DNA from: Amphibacillus sp. MSJ-3
GTDB taxonomy: Bacteria; Bacillota; Bacilli; Bacillales; Amphibacillaceae
Length of the DNA stretch: 54,775 bases
Reading direction: 5' to 3'
Assembly (NCBI RefSeq): GCF_018919165.1
Contig: NZ_JAHLQM010000017.1
Location: 1-54,775 of the forward strand
The notes under the pieces were generated by a model that was given only the letters and a program-made list of their open reading frames with translations, was not told the DNA's origin and made no database searches. This document shows positions 28,799 through 37,338 of the stretch, piece by piece. The translations under genes and the position numbers were made by a program. Numbering within the stretch: position 1 is the first letter of the stretch; every line of letters starts with the position of its first letter.

Positions 28799-29392
28799 CC
28801 CTCAAGTTTTGTGAAATGCTCTCAAGTTTAGAGATTTGCTCTCAACTTTTGTGAAATGCTCTCAAGTTTGCAGAATTGCTCTCAACTTTTGCGAAATGCT
28901 CTCAAGTTTGGTGAATTGCTCTCAACTTTCACGAAATGCTCTCAAGTTTGGTGAATTGCTCTCAACTTTCGCAAAATGCTCTCAAGTTTGTAGAATTGCT
29001 CTCAACTTTCGCAAAATGCTCTCAAGTTTGTAGAATTGCTCTCAACTTTCGCAAAATGCTCCCAAGTTTGCAGAATTGCTCTCAACTTTTGCAAAATGCT
29101 CTCAAGTTTGTAGAATTACTCTCAACTTTCGCAAAATGCTCTCAAGTTTGTAGAATTGCTCTCAACTTTCGCAAAATGCTCTCAAGTTTGCAGAATTGCT
29201 CTCAACTTTTGCAAAATGCTCTCAAGTTTGGTGAAATGCTCTCAACTTTTGCAAAATGCTCTCAAGTTTGGTGAATTGCTCTCAAGTTTGTAGAAATGCT
29301 CTCAAGTTCGATGATTTGCTCTCAACTTTCTTGAAATGCTCTCAAGTTTGGTGAATTGCTCTCAACTTCAGCAAAATGCTCTCAACCCAAAT
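28799..29392. repeat. Tandem array 1: about 30 units of 20 bp in alternating 40-bp pairs
   Basis: Strict 20-bp periodicity. Half-unit A is CTCAAGTTTGNNGAATTGCT and half-unit B is CTCAACTTTYGCAAAATGCT. The core TGCTCTCAA recurs 29 times at exactly 20-bp steps, and variation is concentrated at 2-3 positions between cores. Half-unit B often contains the palindrome TTTTGCAAAA just before the core. The final unit degrades at 29381-29392. The spacing equals about two turns of B-DNA. It is not protein coding (the period is not a multiple of three and there is no ribosome site) and not a CRISPR (no unique spacers, no cas genes). It directly follows the NERD gene. Confidence 0.93.
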
Positions 29393-29430
29393 CATTTATT
29401 CTCATGACTTAATAATTTTATGACAAGCTA

Positions 29431-29459
29431 TTGCATTGCTTCTACTTAATTGTTATAAT
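29431..29459 (+). promoter_or_regulatory. rpmE2 promoter
   Basis: TTGCAT (29431-29436), 17-bp spacer, TATAAT (29454-29459). The 100-nt leader to the start codon contains short inverted repeats; Firmicutes L31 genes can carry a ribosomal-protein leader, but I cannot confirm that fold here. Confidence 0.65.
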
Positions 29460-29566
29460 CTTTAAGTATGTAAAAGTGCAGTTTGGAGCAGTTTAACCCG
29501 CTGTTGTAAGCTAGCCAAAATTAACTCTGTTTCGCAAAGATTCAGGGCAAAAGGAGTTGGAAAGAC

Positions 29567-29812
29567 ATGAAAAAGGACATTCATCCACAATATCAAAAAG
29601 TTGTTTTTCTTGATACTAGTTCTGATTACAAATTCTTAAGTGGATCAACAAAGACTTCTGACGAAACGATTGAATGGGAAGATGGAAACACTTATCCATT
29701 AATCCGTGTTGAGATCAGTTCAGAGTCTCATCCATTCTACACTGGTAAACAAAAAGCTGATAAAGCTGGCGGACGTGTGGATCGCTTTAAGAAAAAATAT
29801 AAACTTAACTAA
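29567..29812 (+). CDS. rpmE2: Ribosomal protein L31 type B
   Basis: 81-residue large-subunit protein. [20 protein letters not shown] and [20 protein letters not shown] are diagnostic. There are no CxxC motifs, so this is the zinc-independent type B form, although the locus (rho-rpmE-tdk) is where B. subtilis has the zinc-binding type A protein. Staphylococci and Listeria also keep a type B form. AAAAGGAG precedes the ATG. Confidence 0.95.
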   Translation: MKKDIHPQYQKVVFLDTSSDYKFLSGSTKTSDETIEWEDGNTYPLIRVEISSESHPFYTGKQKADKAGGRVDRFKKKYKLN

Positions 29813-29837
29813 GTGTGTATGACGAGTTAACTTTGTG

Positions 29838-29923
29838 ACAGCCATTCCGAAATTTGGAGTGGCTGTCTTAACTAACATTAGAAGTTAAACAGGCGATAAA
29901 TATTATATAAAGCCTGTTTTTTT
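29838..29923 (+). terminator. Two consecutive terminators after rpmE2
   Basis: First stem ACAGCCATTCC/GGAGTGGCTGT (29838-29867) with a short T-run. Second stem AAACAGGC/GCCTGTTTTTTT (29887-29923) with a strong T-run. Confidence 0.75.
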
Positions 29924-29954
29924 AACGAAAAATAAATGTATGAATTTCACTGAC

Positions 29955-30300
29955 CAAATAAAGTTAAACTTGAGTCAGTTGGGGGCCTACAGGATGTGGT
30001 GGGTTTAATCTGCCTTCTCTCATCCACCGCTAACTGGGACTGGGGCTGGGGCTGCGATTACTCGCCCCACCAAAGAGACTTGCGATTACTCGCCCCACCA
30101 AAGAGACTTGCTGTTACCCGTCCCATCGAAGTGATTTACGGTTACCCATCCCACCAAAAACATTTGTTAGTCCCACAAGGGGATGATCTAAAAACCCTTG
30201 AACTAATCAGACCCTTACTGTCAGTTGATCTTCCACTTGCAATGCTTACTTTCCTTCGAATGCTTGAGGTGGGGTCTTGCTGACAGTTGCACTGTGATAA
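29955..30300 (-). mobile_element. Dispersed MITE-like repeat, copy 5, inverted, four internal units
   Basis: Read on the minus strand it starts ATCACAGTGCAACTGTCAG and ends near CAAGTTTAACTTTAT, matching copies 3 and 4. It carries four copies of the GGTGGGGCGAGTAATCGCAA / GTCTCTTT 28-bp unit (30055-30160), against two in the copies at 5455, 8055 and 19252. Its left end lies about 33 bp before the tdk start and may carry or displace the tdk promoter. Confidence 0.65.
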
Positions 30301-30332
30301 AAAAGACCAATATAATAAAGGAGGGCGACTTC

Positions 30333-30947
30333 GTGCAGATAATGAAGCAAAATGGCTGGATTGAACTCATTTGTGGGAGTATGTTTTCAGGGAAATCTGA
30401 GGAATTAATCCGCCGAATTCGGCGTGCCCAATATGGAAACTTGAAAGTCTGTGTATTTAAGCCAGCAATTGATAATCGTTATTCAGAGGAGACAGTCGTT
30501 TCTCATAATGGGAATACGATTAAAGCACATCCAGTAACTGCTGTGTCAGAAATTATTGATAAGATTGATGCAGATTTAGATGTAATTGGTATTGATGAGG
30601 TTCAATTTTTTGATGAAGAAATAATTGATACAATCAGTCAATTAGCCGATCAAGGCTTTCGAGTGATTGTTGCTGGACTTGATACAAACTTTAGAGGCGA
30701 ACCATTTGGTGTTGTACCGCAGCTAATGGCAATTAGTGAATCAGTGACAAAATTAAATGCTATCTGTCCAAGATGTGGTTCACCAGCAAGTCGAACACAA
30801 CGTCTGATAAATGGGGAACCCGCTTCATATGATGAGCCGATCATTCTAGTGGGGGCTTCAGAATCTTATGAACCTCGCTGTCGCCATTGTCATCAAGTAC
30901 CCAATCAACCGGAATCTAAATACAAGATAAAAAAAATCACCAAATAA
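30333..30947 (+). CDS. tdk: Thymidine kinase
   Basis: Type II thymidine kinase, phosphorylating thymidine for salvage. Walker [10 protein letters not shown] is at residues 14-22, [12 protein letters not shown] is the Walker B/catalytic segment, and a structural zinc site is formed by CPRCG and CRHCH. The GTG at 30333 has GGAGG at 8 nt and gives 204 residues; an ATG three codons later is too far from it. The upstream in-frame extension lies in the repeat element and is not coding. Confidence 0.95.
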   Translation: MQIMKQNGWIELICGSMFSGKSEELIRRIRRAQYGNLKVCVFKPAIDNRYSEETVVSHNGNTIKAHPVTAVSEIIDKIDADLDVIGIDEVQFFDEEIIDTISQLADQGFRVIVAGLDTNFRGEPFGVVPQLMAISESVTKLNAICPRCGSPASRTQRLINGEPASYDEPIILVGASESYEPRCRHCHQVPNQPESKYKIKKITK

Positions 30948-30951
30948 TAAC

Positions 30952-31010
30952 AAGCAACTGATATTTGGCTGTCCATTTAAAATAGCTAGTCATCAGTTGC
31001 CTTTTTTTAA
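30952..31010 (+). terminator. Rho-independent terminator of tdk
   Basis: AGCAACTGAT pairs with ATCAGTTGCC-type sequence across a long loop that itself holds AGCTAGT, then TTTTTTT. Confidence 0.75.
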
Positions 31011-31047
31011 GTTTAAAAAATAGAGAAACCTTATTGACCAAACGACT

Positions 31048-31077
31048 TTGACGTGCTTATTCCTACTGTTATATAAT
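31048..31077 (+). promoter_or_regulatory. prfA promoter
   Basis: TTGACG (31048-31053), 18-bp spacer, TATAAT (31072-31077), about 38 bp before the prfA start. Confidence 0.65.
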
Positions 31078-31114
31078 TAATTGTAATGATTTGAATAAAA
31101 AAGAGGTGAATCTC

Positions 31115-32185
31115 ATGCTTGATAAATTAGTTACATTAGAAGAACGTTATGAAAAGTTAAATGAACTTTTAAGCGATCCAGAAGTAATTAGCGATCCAAA
31201 TAAACTGCGCGAATATTCAAAAGAACAATCTGATTTAACAGAAATTGTTCAAGTCTATCGTCAATATAAAGAGATCAGTAAACAACTAAACGAGGCACAG
31301 GAAATGCTTGAAGAAGAATCAGATCCAGAAATGAAGGAAATGGTTCAATTGGAGATAGAAGAGCTAGAACCACAAATTCCCGAACTTGAAGAAAGATTAA
31401 AAATTCTCCTACTACCAAAAGATCCAAATGATGATAAAAACGTTATTATGGAAATTCGCGGTGCTGCTGGTGGAGATGAAGCTGCACTATTTGCCGGTGA
31501 TTTATTTCGAATGTATCATCGCTTTGCAGAAGCAGAGGGTTGGAAAATTGATGTCATGGAAGCTAACTCAACAGGCGTAGGTGGCTATAAAGAAATTATT
31601 TTTATGATTAATGGTCGAGGTGCATACTCAAAGTTAAAATATGAAAATGGTGCCCACCGCGTCCAACGTGTTCCTGAAACAGAGTCAGGTGGCCGAATTC
31701 ATACTTCAACTGCAACAGTAGTCGCCTTACCAGAGGCAGAAGACGTAGAAGTTGATATCAATGAAAAAGATATTCGAGTTGATACATTTGCTTCAAGTGG
31801 CCCAGGTGGACAAAGCGTAAACACGACTATGTCAGCAGTCCGTCTAACACACGAGCCGACAGGAATTGTAGTTTCAATGCAAGATGAAAAATCACAAATT
31901 AAAAATAAAGAAAAAGCGATGAAGATCCTCCGTGCTCGAATTTATGATATGTATCAACAGGAAGCACAAGCTGAATATGATCAAAACCGTAAATCCGCTG
32001 TCGGTACAGGTGATCGCTCAGAAAGAATTAGAACCTATAATTTTCCCCAAAACCGAGTGACAGATCACCGAATTGGTTTGACCATTCAAAAGCTAGATCA
32101 AATTCTTGAAGGTAAACTTGAAGAAATTATTGATGCACTGATTATGGAAGAACAAGCGCATAAGATGGAACATATAGGTGATTAA
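31115..32185 (+). CDS. prfA: Peptide chain release factor 1
   Basis: Reads UAA and UAG stop codons and triggers peptide release. GGQ at 231-233 in [12 protein letters not shown]; the codon-reading PxT motif is PET at 187-189. 356 residues starting [19 protein letters not shown], the usual RF1 N-terminus; the longer frame from 31091 adds eight non-conserved residues. AAGAGGTG precedes the ATG. The gene for its modifying enzyme prmC starts at the prfA stop. Confidence 0.97.
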   Translation: MLDKLVTLEERYEKLNELLSDPEVISDPNKLREYSKEQSDLTEIVQVYRQYKEISKQLNEAQEMLEEESDPEMKEMVQLEIEELEPQIPELEERLKILLLPKDPNDDKNVIMEIRGAAGGDEAALFAGDLFRMYHRFAEAEGWKIDVMEANSTGVGGYKEIIFMINGRGAYSKLKYENGAHRVQRVPETESGGRIHTSTATVVALPEAEDVEVDINEKDIRVDTFASSGPGGQSVNTTMSAVRLTHEPTGIVVSMQDEKSQIKNKEKAMKILRARIYDMYQQEAQAEYDQNRKSAVGTGDRSERIRTYNFPQNRVTDHRIGLTIQKLDQILEGKLEEIIDALIMEEQAHKMEHIGD

Positions 32186-32186
32186 T

Positions 32187-33038
32187 ATGGATAAAACGAT
32201 TCAGGAAGTCCTCAATGGGGCTTCTCTTTTTTTAAAAAGATCCAATCGAGAACAAAAAGTAGCCGAGATCCTCTTGCTACATCATACTGGTTTTTCAAAA
32301 ACAGAATTATTGATGAACCTTCGAACCCCCATTGATCAAGCAACATTAGCCAAATTTCAAGCAGACTTAAAAATACATGCGGAAACAGGGAAACCTGTTC
32401 AACATTTAACCGGTGTTGAGTATTTTTATGGCCGAGAATTTACTGTAAACAAAGATGTGCTTATTCCGCGCCCAGAAACAGAAGAACTTGTCCAACTGAT
32501 TTTAAAGCGGACAAAAGATTTACCACGGCCTCTAAATATAATTGATATCGGGACAGGGAGTGGTGTGATCCCGATCACCCTTAAGTTAGAGGATCCAAGT
32601 TTAACTATAGAGGCAAGTGATATATCAGATCAAGCACTAACTATCGCCCGCTATAATGCAGAAAAATGGCAGGCTGACATTGAATTTCATCAAAGTGACT
32701 TTTTGCAAAAATGGCTTGGCTCTGATAAGCGTTTTGATTTGATCGTTTCAAATCCACCCTACATTGCCTGGGGAGAACAAGACCTACTATCAGATACTGT
32801 GAAAAACTTTGACCCGGAACTTGCGCTCTTTGCTGATAATGACGGATTAGCCGCATACCAACAGATTATCCAAGAAGCGAAATCATTGTTAGTAACAGGT
32901 GGATATCTTGCATTTGAAATAGGTTATCAACAAGGCTTGGCTGTCAGCGAACTTATTCAAACGGCTTTTCCACAATGTAGAGTCGAAATTATTAAAGATA
33001 TTAACAAAAAAGATCGGATCGTTTTTGCAAAATGCTAG
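32187..33038 (+). CDS. prmC: Peptide chain release factor N5-glutamine methyltransferase
   Basis: Methylates the GGQ glutamine of release factors. SAM-binding motif DIGTGSGVIPITLKLE and catalytic NPPY in VSNPPYIAWGEQDL are clear. The N-terminal helical domain includes GVEYFYGREFTVNKDVLIPR. 283 residues. ATG 32187 is preceded by ATAGGTG, which overlaps the prfA end; operon partner of prfA. Confidence 0.96.
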   Translation: MDKTIQEVLNGASLFLKRSNREQKVAEILLLHHTGFSKTELLMNLRTPIDQATLAKFQADLKIHAETGKPVQHLTGVEYFYGREFTVNKDVLIPRPETEELVQLILKRTKDLPRPLNIIDIGTGSGVIPITLKLEDPSLTIEASDISDQALTIARYNAEKWQADIEFHQSDFLQKWLGSDKRFDLIVSNPPYIAWGEQDLLSDTVKNFDPELALFADNDGLAAYQQIIQEAKSLLVTGGYLAFEIGYQQGLAVSELIQTAFPQCRVEIIKDINKKDRIVFAKC

Positions 33039-33101
33039 TTTAAAAGATTCCCTTCTTGGTGATACTGAATTTATCAAGAGTTCATGAGAGGGGAACTAGC
33101 A

Positions 33102-33671
33102 GTGATTCGATTAATCCAAATCATAGCCATGTTATTGTTAATGAGTCAATCGTCTGTTCCTGTTGAGCAAGAACATTATCAGGTGATTCCAGACGAGGCA
33201 ATAAGATTACGTATTTTAGCTGAGAGTGACGATCAAGCTGATCAAGCAATTAAACACGCTGTCCGTGATGCGGTTAATCAAGAGATAAGTGAATGGGTAG
33301 CAGATCTAACAGATATTGAACAAGCAAGAACGCTAATTCAAAAGAACCTGCCTGAGATTGAAGCGATTGTTGCTCAAACTTTGGAAGAGCATGACCAGAA
33401 GTTAGAATATCAAGTTGAATATGATGAGCAGGTACAATTTCCTGCCAAACTATATGATCGATATGTATACCCAGCGGGGGAATATGAGGCCATTTTAATT
33501 ACTTTAGGTGAAGGAAAAGGCTCAAACTGGTGGTGCGTTTTATTCCCACCTTTGTGTTTTCTAGACTTTTCCTCGGGAACAACGGTGACAGACGATAATC
33601 AAGATGAGGAATTAGAAAGTGAAGAAGAAACACCAAAGGTTTCCTTCTTTTTTCTCAGATGGTTTCGATAA
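33102..33671 (+). CDS. spoIIR: Stage II sporulation protein R
   Basis: Forespore-made secreted signal that activates SpoIIGA-dependent processing of pro-sigma-E in the mother cell. An N-terminal hydrophobic signal (RLIQIIAMLLLMS) precedes the conserved domain VIPDEAIRLRILAESDDQAD through AVRDAVNQEI, and the diagnostic GEGKGSNWWCVLFPPLCFLD. The GTG at 33102 has GAGAGGGG at suitable spacing and places the signal sequence at the N-terminus; an ATG at 33084 is an alternative. The prmC-spoIIR order is conserved in bacilli. Confidence 0.95.
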   Translation: MIRLIQIIAMLLLMSQSSVPVEQEHYQVIPDEAIRLRILAESDDQADQAIKHAVRDAVNQEISEWVADLTDIEQARTLIQKNLPEIEAIVAQTLEEHDQKLEYQVEYDEQVQFPAKLYDRYVYPAGEYEAILITLGEGKGSNWWCVLFPPLCFLDFSSGTTVTDDNQDEELESEEETPKVSFFFLRWFR

Positions 33672-33731
33672 ATCTATCATAGCAAGTGTCTAGCTTTCAT
33701 AGACTATATTAAAAATCTATGAGAGGAAGCG

Positions 33732-34103
33732 ATGCGATTGTTGCTATCACAATTAAAGCTAGAAGAGGATCTATCAAACCTACCTTTTAATCATCTGATT
33801 AAAACTGACCAAACAGATAGTTCAACCTACTTAATCAAAGATAATCAAGAGATTATAGGTTTTATTAATTTAAAAAATGTCGGCCAAAATTTAATGAAGT
33901 TAGACAAATTCGTCATTTGTAAACCTGACCACTCTGAGCAAATAATTGAAGTCTTTTATCACATACTAGAGTTAGTTGAAAAAGAAGATGTTGACCATTT
34001 ATTAATTGAAACAGATCAAGAGTCTTTAGTTGAATTATTAAATTGGCTAGGATTTAAACGATGGTCAGAAGCACATCATACCTATGGCTATCCTTATCCT
34101 TAA
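33732..34103 (+). CDS. GNAT-like acetyltransferase, YwlB-type
   Basis: 123-residue protein with a GNAT-like layout: strand LIKDNQEIIGFINLKN, a helix in SEQIIEVFYHILELVEKEDV, and LIETDQESLVELLNWLGFKR, where the last part resembles the GNAT 'x-x-x-LGF' ending. It sits between spoIIR and ywlC, the position of ywlB in B. subtilis, but it is shorter and lacks an obvious acetyl-CoA loop (Q/RxxGxG/A). Probably YwlB-related; function unknown. AGAGGAAG precedes the ATG. Confidence 0.6.
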   Translation: MRLLLSQLKLEEDLSNLPFNHLIKTDQTDSSTYLIKDNQEIIGFINLKNVGQNLMKLDKFVICKPDHSEQIIEVFYHILELVEKEDVDHLLIETDQESLVELLNWLGFKRWSEAHHTYGYPYP

Positions 34104-34305
34104 TTCAAATGTTGCTTTTTTAGACAAACAATTATTATATGGAATGAATTGGATATAAAAACGAATCGACTGAAATCATTGATATATTCGCTTTTTTTGA
34201 ATAAATACTTTTTCTTAATCCTTCAGCTTTTAAAAGAGGATATCCAATAATTTACTTGTGTAAATGAAAAAAAATCGCTAAAATAATCAAGAGACAAAAT
34301 TAACC

Positions 34306-34325
34306 TGTTGATAAATTGTGGATAA
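34306..34325. promoter_or_regulatory. Two tandem DnaA-box-like sites upstream of ywlC
   Basis: TGTGGATAA (34317-34325) is the exact complement of the consensus DnaA box TTATCCACA. TGTTGATAA (34306-34314) differs by one base and lies 11 bp upstream in the same orientation. The 264-bp gap between ywlB and ywlC is otherwise gene-free. From memory, the ywlC upstream region is one of the few strong chromosomal DnaA-binding regions in B. subtilis; conservation here is inference. Confidence 0.6.
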
Positions 34326-34367
34326 ACAAGTGATTAGCAAAATAAATAGCAGAGGAGGGATTAGCTA

Positions 34368-35393
34368 ATGTCAAAACAAACGCAATTTTTAATTTGGGAT
34401 GAGCAAGCTGTTGAACAATTAGCTAAACAGATTCAGGCAGGGGAAGTTGTCGCCTTTCCAACTGAAACTGTATATGGTCTAGGCGCTGATGCTTCTAATC
34501 CTGAAGCAGTCGCTAAAATTTTCGAAGCTAAAGGACGACCTTCAGATAATCCTTTAATTGTTCATGTTGCTGATAAAGATCAAATTAAACATTATGTAAA
34601 GGAAATTCCTAAGTACGCCAATCTATTGATTGAAGCTTTTATGCCGGGACCATTAACAATTATCTTGCCGAGCAATGGTAAAATAGCTAATAATGTGACT
34701 GCCGGTTTAGACTCTGTTGGCATTCGAATCCCTGATCATCCAGCTGCCCAAGAATTAATTCGTACCGCTAACTTACCAATTGCTGCTCCAAGTGCTAATC
34801 TATCAGGTAAACCTAGTCCAACTAGTGCAATTCATGTTTTTCAAGATTTAAATGGAAAAATTGCTGCTATTTTGGATGGTGGGACAACTGGAGTAGGTTT
34901 AGAATCAACTGTTGTTGATTGTACAGGTGAAGTACCACGGATAATGCGCCCTGGAGGTATAACAAAGGATGACATTGAGTTAGTCCTTGGCTATCCAATC
35001 GAGCAATCTATGATTGAAAATGATAAACCTAAATCACCTGGTATGAAATATAATCACTATCAACCAGATGTTCCTTTAATTTTAATTGATGGAAATGCAG
35101 AATTTTTTCAATCTAAAATTGATCAATACCAAGCCGAAGGTAAAGCTGTTGGGTTGCTTGTAAGTGAAGAACTAGCGAGCCACTTGTCAGCTGATCAAAT
35201 ACAAGTGTGTGGGACAATTACGAATTTATCAACAATTGCTGGTCAACTATATCAGACTTTAAGAACATTTAAGAAGACAGAAGTGGATCTGATTTTAGCA
35301 GAAGTCTTTCCTGAAGAAGGGATAGGACAAGCGATAATGAATCGATTAAAAAAAGCAGCCATTCATATTGAGAAAGCAGAAAATGACAGGTGA
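34368..35393 (+). CDS. ywlC: Threonylcarbamoyl-AMP synthase (Sua5/YwlC)
   Basis: Makes threonylcarbamoyl-AMP from threonine, bicarbonate and ATP for t6A modification of tRNA. The N-terminal YrdC domain contains VVAFPTETVYGLGADA, FEAKGRPSDNPLIVHV and PSANLSGKPSPTSA. The linker (SPGMKYNHYQPDVPL) and C-terminal Sua5 domain are present, giving the 341-residue two-domain form. GAGGAGGG precedes the ATG. Essential in many bacteria. Confidence 0.95.
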   Translation: MSKQTQFLIWDEQAVEQLAKQIQAGEVVAFPTETVYGLGADASNPEAVAKIFEAKGRPSDNPLIVHVADKDQIKHYVKEIPKYANLLIEAFMPGPLTIILPSNGKIANNVTAGLDSVGIRIPDHPAAQELIRTANLPIAAPSANLSGKPSPTSAIHVFQDLNGKIAAILDGGTTGVGLESTVVDCTGEVPRIMRPGGITKDDIELVLGYPIEQSMIENDKPKSPGMKYNHYQPDVPLILIDGNAEFFQSKIDQYQAEGKAVGLLVSEELASHLSADQIQVCGTITNLSTIAGQLYQTLRTFKKTEVDLILAEVFPEEGIGQAIMNRLKKAAIHIEKAENDR

Positions 35394-35463
35394 GTTAACC
35401 CTGTTATTTTTTTGTCTAATGAAGCATAGACTGAATTAGCTCGTCCATCAAAGGGGGATATTT

Positions 35464-36009
35464 ATGCTAGATTCAGTCGTTACTCCTCTCATTCTTGCTT
35501 TTGTAGTAGCTCTCGATGCTTTTTCTGTTTGTTTAGGAATTGGCTTACAACCGCTACGCTTAAAAAAAATTGCTTCAATCGGTCTTTGGATCGGTTTTTT
35601 CCACATGCTTATGCCATTATTGGGCTTATTAGTCGGTACTTTGTTAGTTGGCTGGATTACCAATTTAACCGAATTAGCTAGTGGTATTCTTTTATTCGGT
35701 TTGGGTGCACATATGATTTTTCAAACTTTTTCTGAAGTGATCCGTTCAACGCCACCGAAGATGATCAACCTCACTTCAATTATTATGCTTGCCCTTTCCG
35801 TTAGTTTAGACAGCTTTCCAATCGGGATTAGTTTAGGTATGTCTGGATTTTTAACGATTATAACCATCCTCTTATTTGGTGGTATTTCAACCGCGATGTC
35901 ATGGGTTAGTCTGTTAATTGGGAAAAAGGTGCAAGGCAATTTTGATCGTTCGCTCGATTGGATTGGCGGGACAATACTTTGTCTACTTGGTTTAATGACT
36001 ATTTTTTAG
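35464..36009 (+). CDS. mntP: Manganese efflux pump MntP
   Basis: Six-helix membrane exporter of Mn2+ (YwlD/YebN family). The two pseudo-repeats carry the conserved aspartates: ALDAFSVCLGIGLQ and SLDSFPIGISLGMSG. 181 residues. In other bacteria it is controlled by a yybP-ykoY manganese riboswitch or MntR; neither is evident in the 70-bp upstream gap here. AAAGGGGG precedes the ATG. Confidence 0.9.
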   Translation: MLDSVVTPLILAFVVALDAFSVCLGIGLQPLRLKKIASIGLWIGFFHMLMPLLGLLVGTLLVGWITNLTELASGILLFGLGAHMIFQTFSEVIRSTPPKMINLTSIIMLALSVSLDSFPIGISLGMSGFLTIITILLFGGISTAMSWVSLLIGKKVQGNFDRSLDWIGGTILCLLGLMTIF

Positions 36010-36095
36010 CCCATCAGTCTGTCAGATAATTTGGTACAATTTTTCCCTTGTGTTATTATTTACGTAATAAAAAAACCACTCAAAGGGGAGGAAAA

Positions 36096-36686
36096 ATGAA
36101 GGTACTATTTATCTGCACTGGCAATACATGCAGAAGTCCAATGGCAGAAGCAATACTTCAAGACAAATCAGATTACCAAGTTAAGTCAGCAGGCATTTTT
36201 GCACAACCAGGAACGCCAACAAATGAAAAAGCTATCGCTGCCCTAAAATCAAAGCATATCCACTTTAATGGAAGCTCACAACCGTTAACAAATACTTTAG
36301 TAGAATGGGCAGATTTAATTTTAACAATGACAAATCAACATAAATACACAGTTGTATCTCAATTTACTCAAGCCCATGGGAAGATATATACGTTAAAGGA
36401 ATATGTTAGTGATGATATTGATGAGACTTGGCATGCCCTCAAACAAGCTCATTTAAACTTAGAAGAAAAGCGTAGCCGAGTGATTGAAAAACACGGAGGT
36501 AAATTAACAGAGCAAGAACAAGGTGATTTTTTTCAAGAAGAACTAGATGAAATCCATCGACTTGAGCGAAAGTTACCCAATCTTGATATCCCCGACCCAT
36601 TTGGCCTAGATCAAGAAGCGTACCAAAAAACACTTACGGAAATTTCCCAAGCCATCGATGCTTTAATAAAAAAATTGACGGAATAA
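36096..36686 (+). CDS. ywlE: Protein arginine phosphatase YwlE, long form
   Basis: Low-molecular-weight phosphatase fold. The P-loop C7-TGNT-C12-R13-S has Thr at position 11, the residue that gives YwlE its preference for phosphoarginine over phosphotyrosine; it would reverse McsB marking of proteins. The general acid is in IPDPFGLDQEAY. At 196 residues it is about 45 longer than B. subtilis YwlE, owing to a charged helical insert (ETWHALKQAHLNLEEKRSRV to EELDEIHRLERKLP) before the DPFG motif. ATG 36096 with AAAGGGGAGG; the upstream in-frame extension to 36048 is not conserved. Confidence 0.92.
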   Translation: MKVLFICTGNTCRSPMAEAILQDKSDYQVKSAGIFAQPGTPTNEKAIAALKSKHIHFNGSSQPLTNTLVEWADLILTMTNQHKYTVVSQFTQAHGKIYTLKEYVSDDIDETWHALKQAHLNLEEKRSRVIEKHGGKLTEQEQGDFFQEELDEIHRLERKLPNLDIPDPFGLDQEAYQKTLTEISQAIDALIKKLTE

Positions 36687-36763
36687 TGCGAAATTAACTG
36701 TTCATTCAGTGGTAAAATAGATACAATAGAAGAAATGATAAATGATGAGGAGTGGATAGATTC

Positions 36764-37204
36764 ATGAGAGTTGTAATTGCAGCAGATCATGGTGGCTATC
36801 AATTAGCAAAAGAAATCGAAGACTTTTTAGCAGACTTAGATGTTACAGTTGAGAATATCGGGAGTAATTGTGCAGATTCTGTTGATTATTCTGATTACGG
36901 TATTCCAGCTGCTGAAAAAGTTGCCAAAGGTGAGTATGATCGTGGGATTCTCATCTGTGGGACAGGCGTTGGGATGTCGATTTCTGCCAATAAGGTAAAA
37001 GGGATTCGTTGTGCACTCGTGCATGATGTGTATACAGCGCGTGTAACCCGTGAACATAATGATTCAAATATGTTGGCAATGGGTGCGCGAGTAATTGGTG
37101 TCGACCTAGCTAAGGAAATCGTAAAAACATGGATTAACAGTGACTTTGAAGGTGGCCGCCACGAACGACGAATTAATAAAATTCGTGATTATGAAGATAA
37201 ATAA
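36764..37204 (+). CDS. rpiB: Ribose-5-phosphate isomerase B
   Basis: RpiB/LacA/LacB sugar-phosphate isomerase interconverting ribose-5-P and ribulose-5-P. MRVVIAADHGGYQLAKEI, the catalytic-cysteine segment LICGTGVGMSISANK, and REHNDSNMLAMGARVIG are diagnostic. 146 residues. The ATG at 36764 follows TGAGGAG. YwlG, which separates rpiB and glyA in B. subtilis, is absent. Confidence 0.95.
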   Translation: MRVVIAADHGGYQLAKEIEDFLADLDVTVENIGSNCADSVDYSDYGIPAAEKVAKGEYDRGILICGTGVGMSISANKVKGIRCALVHDVYTARVTREHNDSNMLAMGARVIGVDLAKEIVKTWINSDFEGGRHERRINKIRDYEDK

Positions 37205-37338
37205 GCGGTGATTGATGCTCAATTAATTGTTGATTAATGATGGGTATACTTTTTTGGGATAAAGATGAAGAAAATCGCTAAGAAATTCTTCTTCATATAA
37301 ATATTTAATTATAAAGGGATTGAGGGGGAACGATTTGG

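Noticed and set aside
28836-29274. Overlapping reading frames through array 1 giving cysteine- and serine-rich repeats (LSSLVNCSQL type)
   Set aside because: The 20-bp period is not a multiple of three, so any frame cycles through all three phases every 60 bp. There is no ribosome site, and frames are open only because the unit has few stops.
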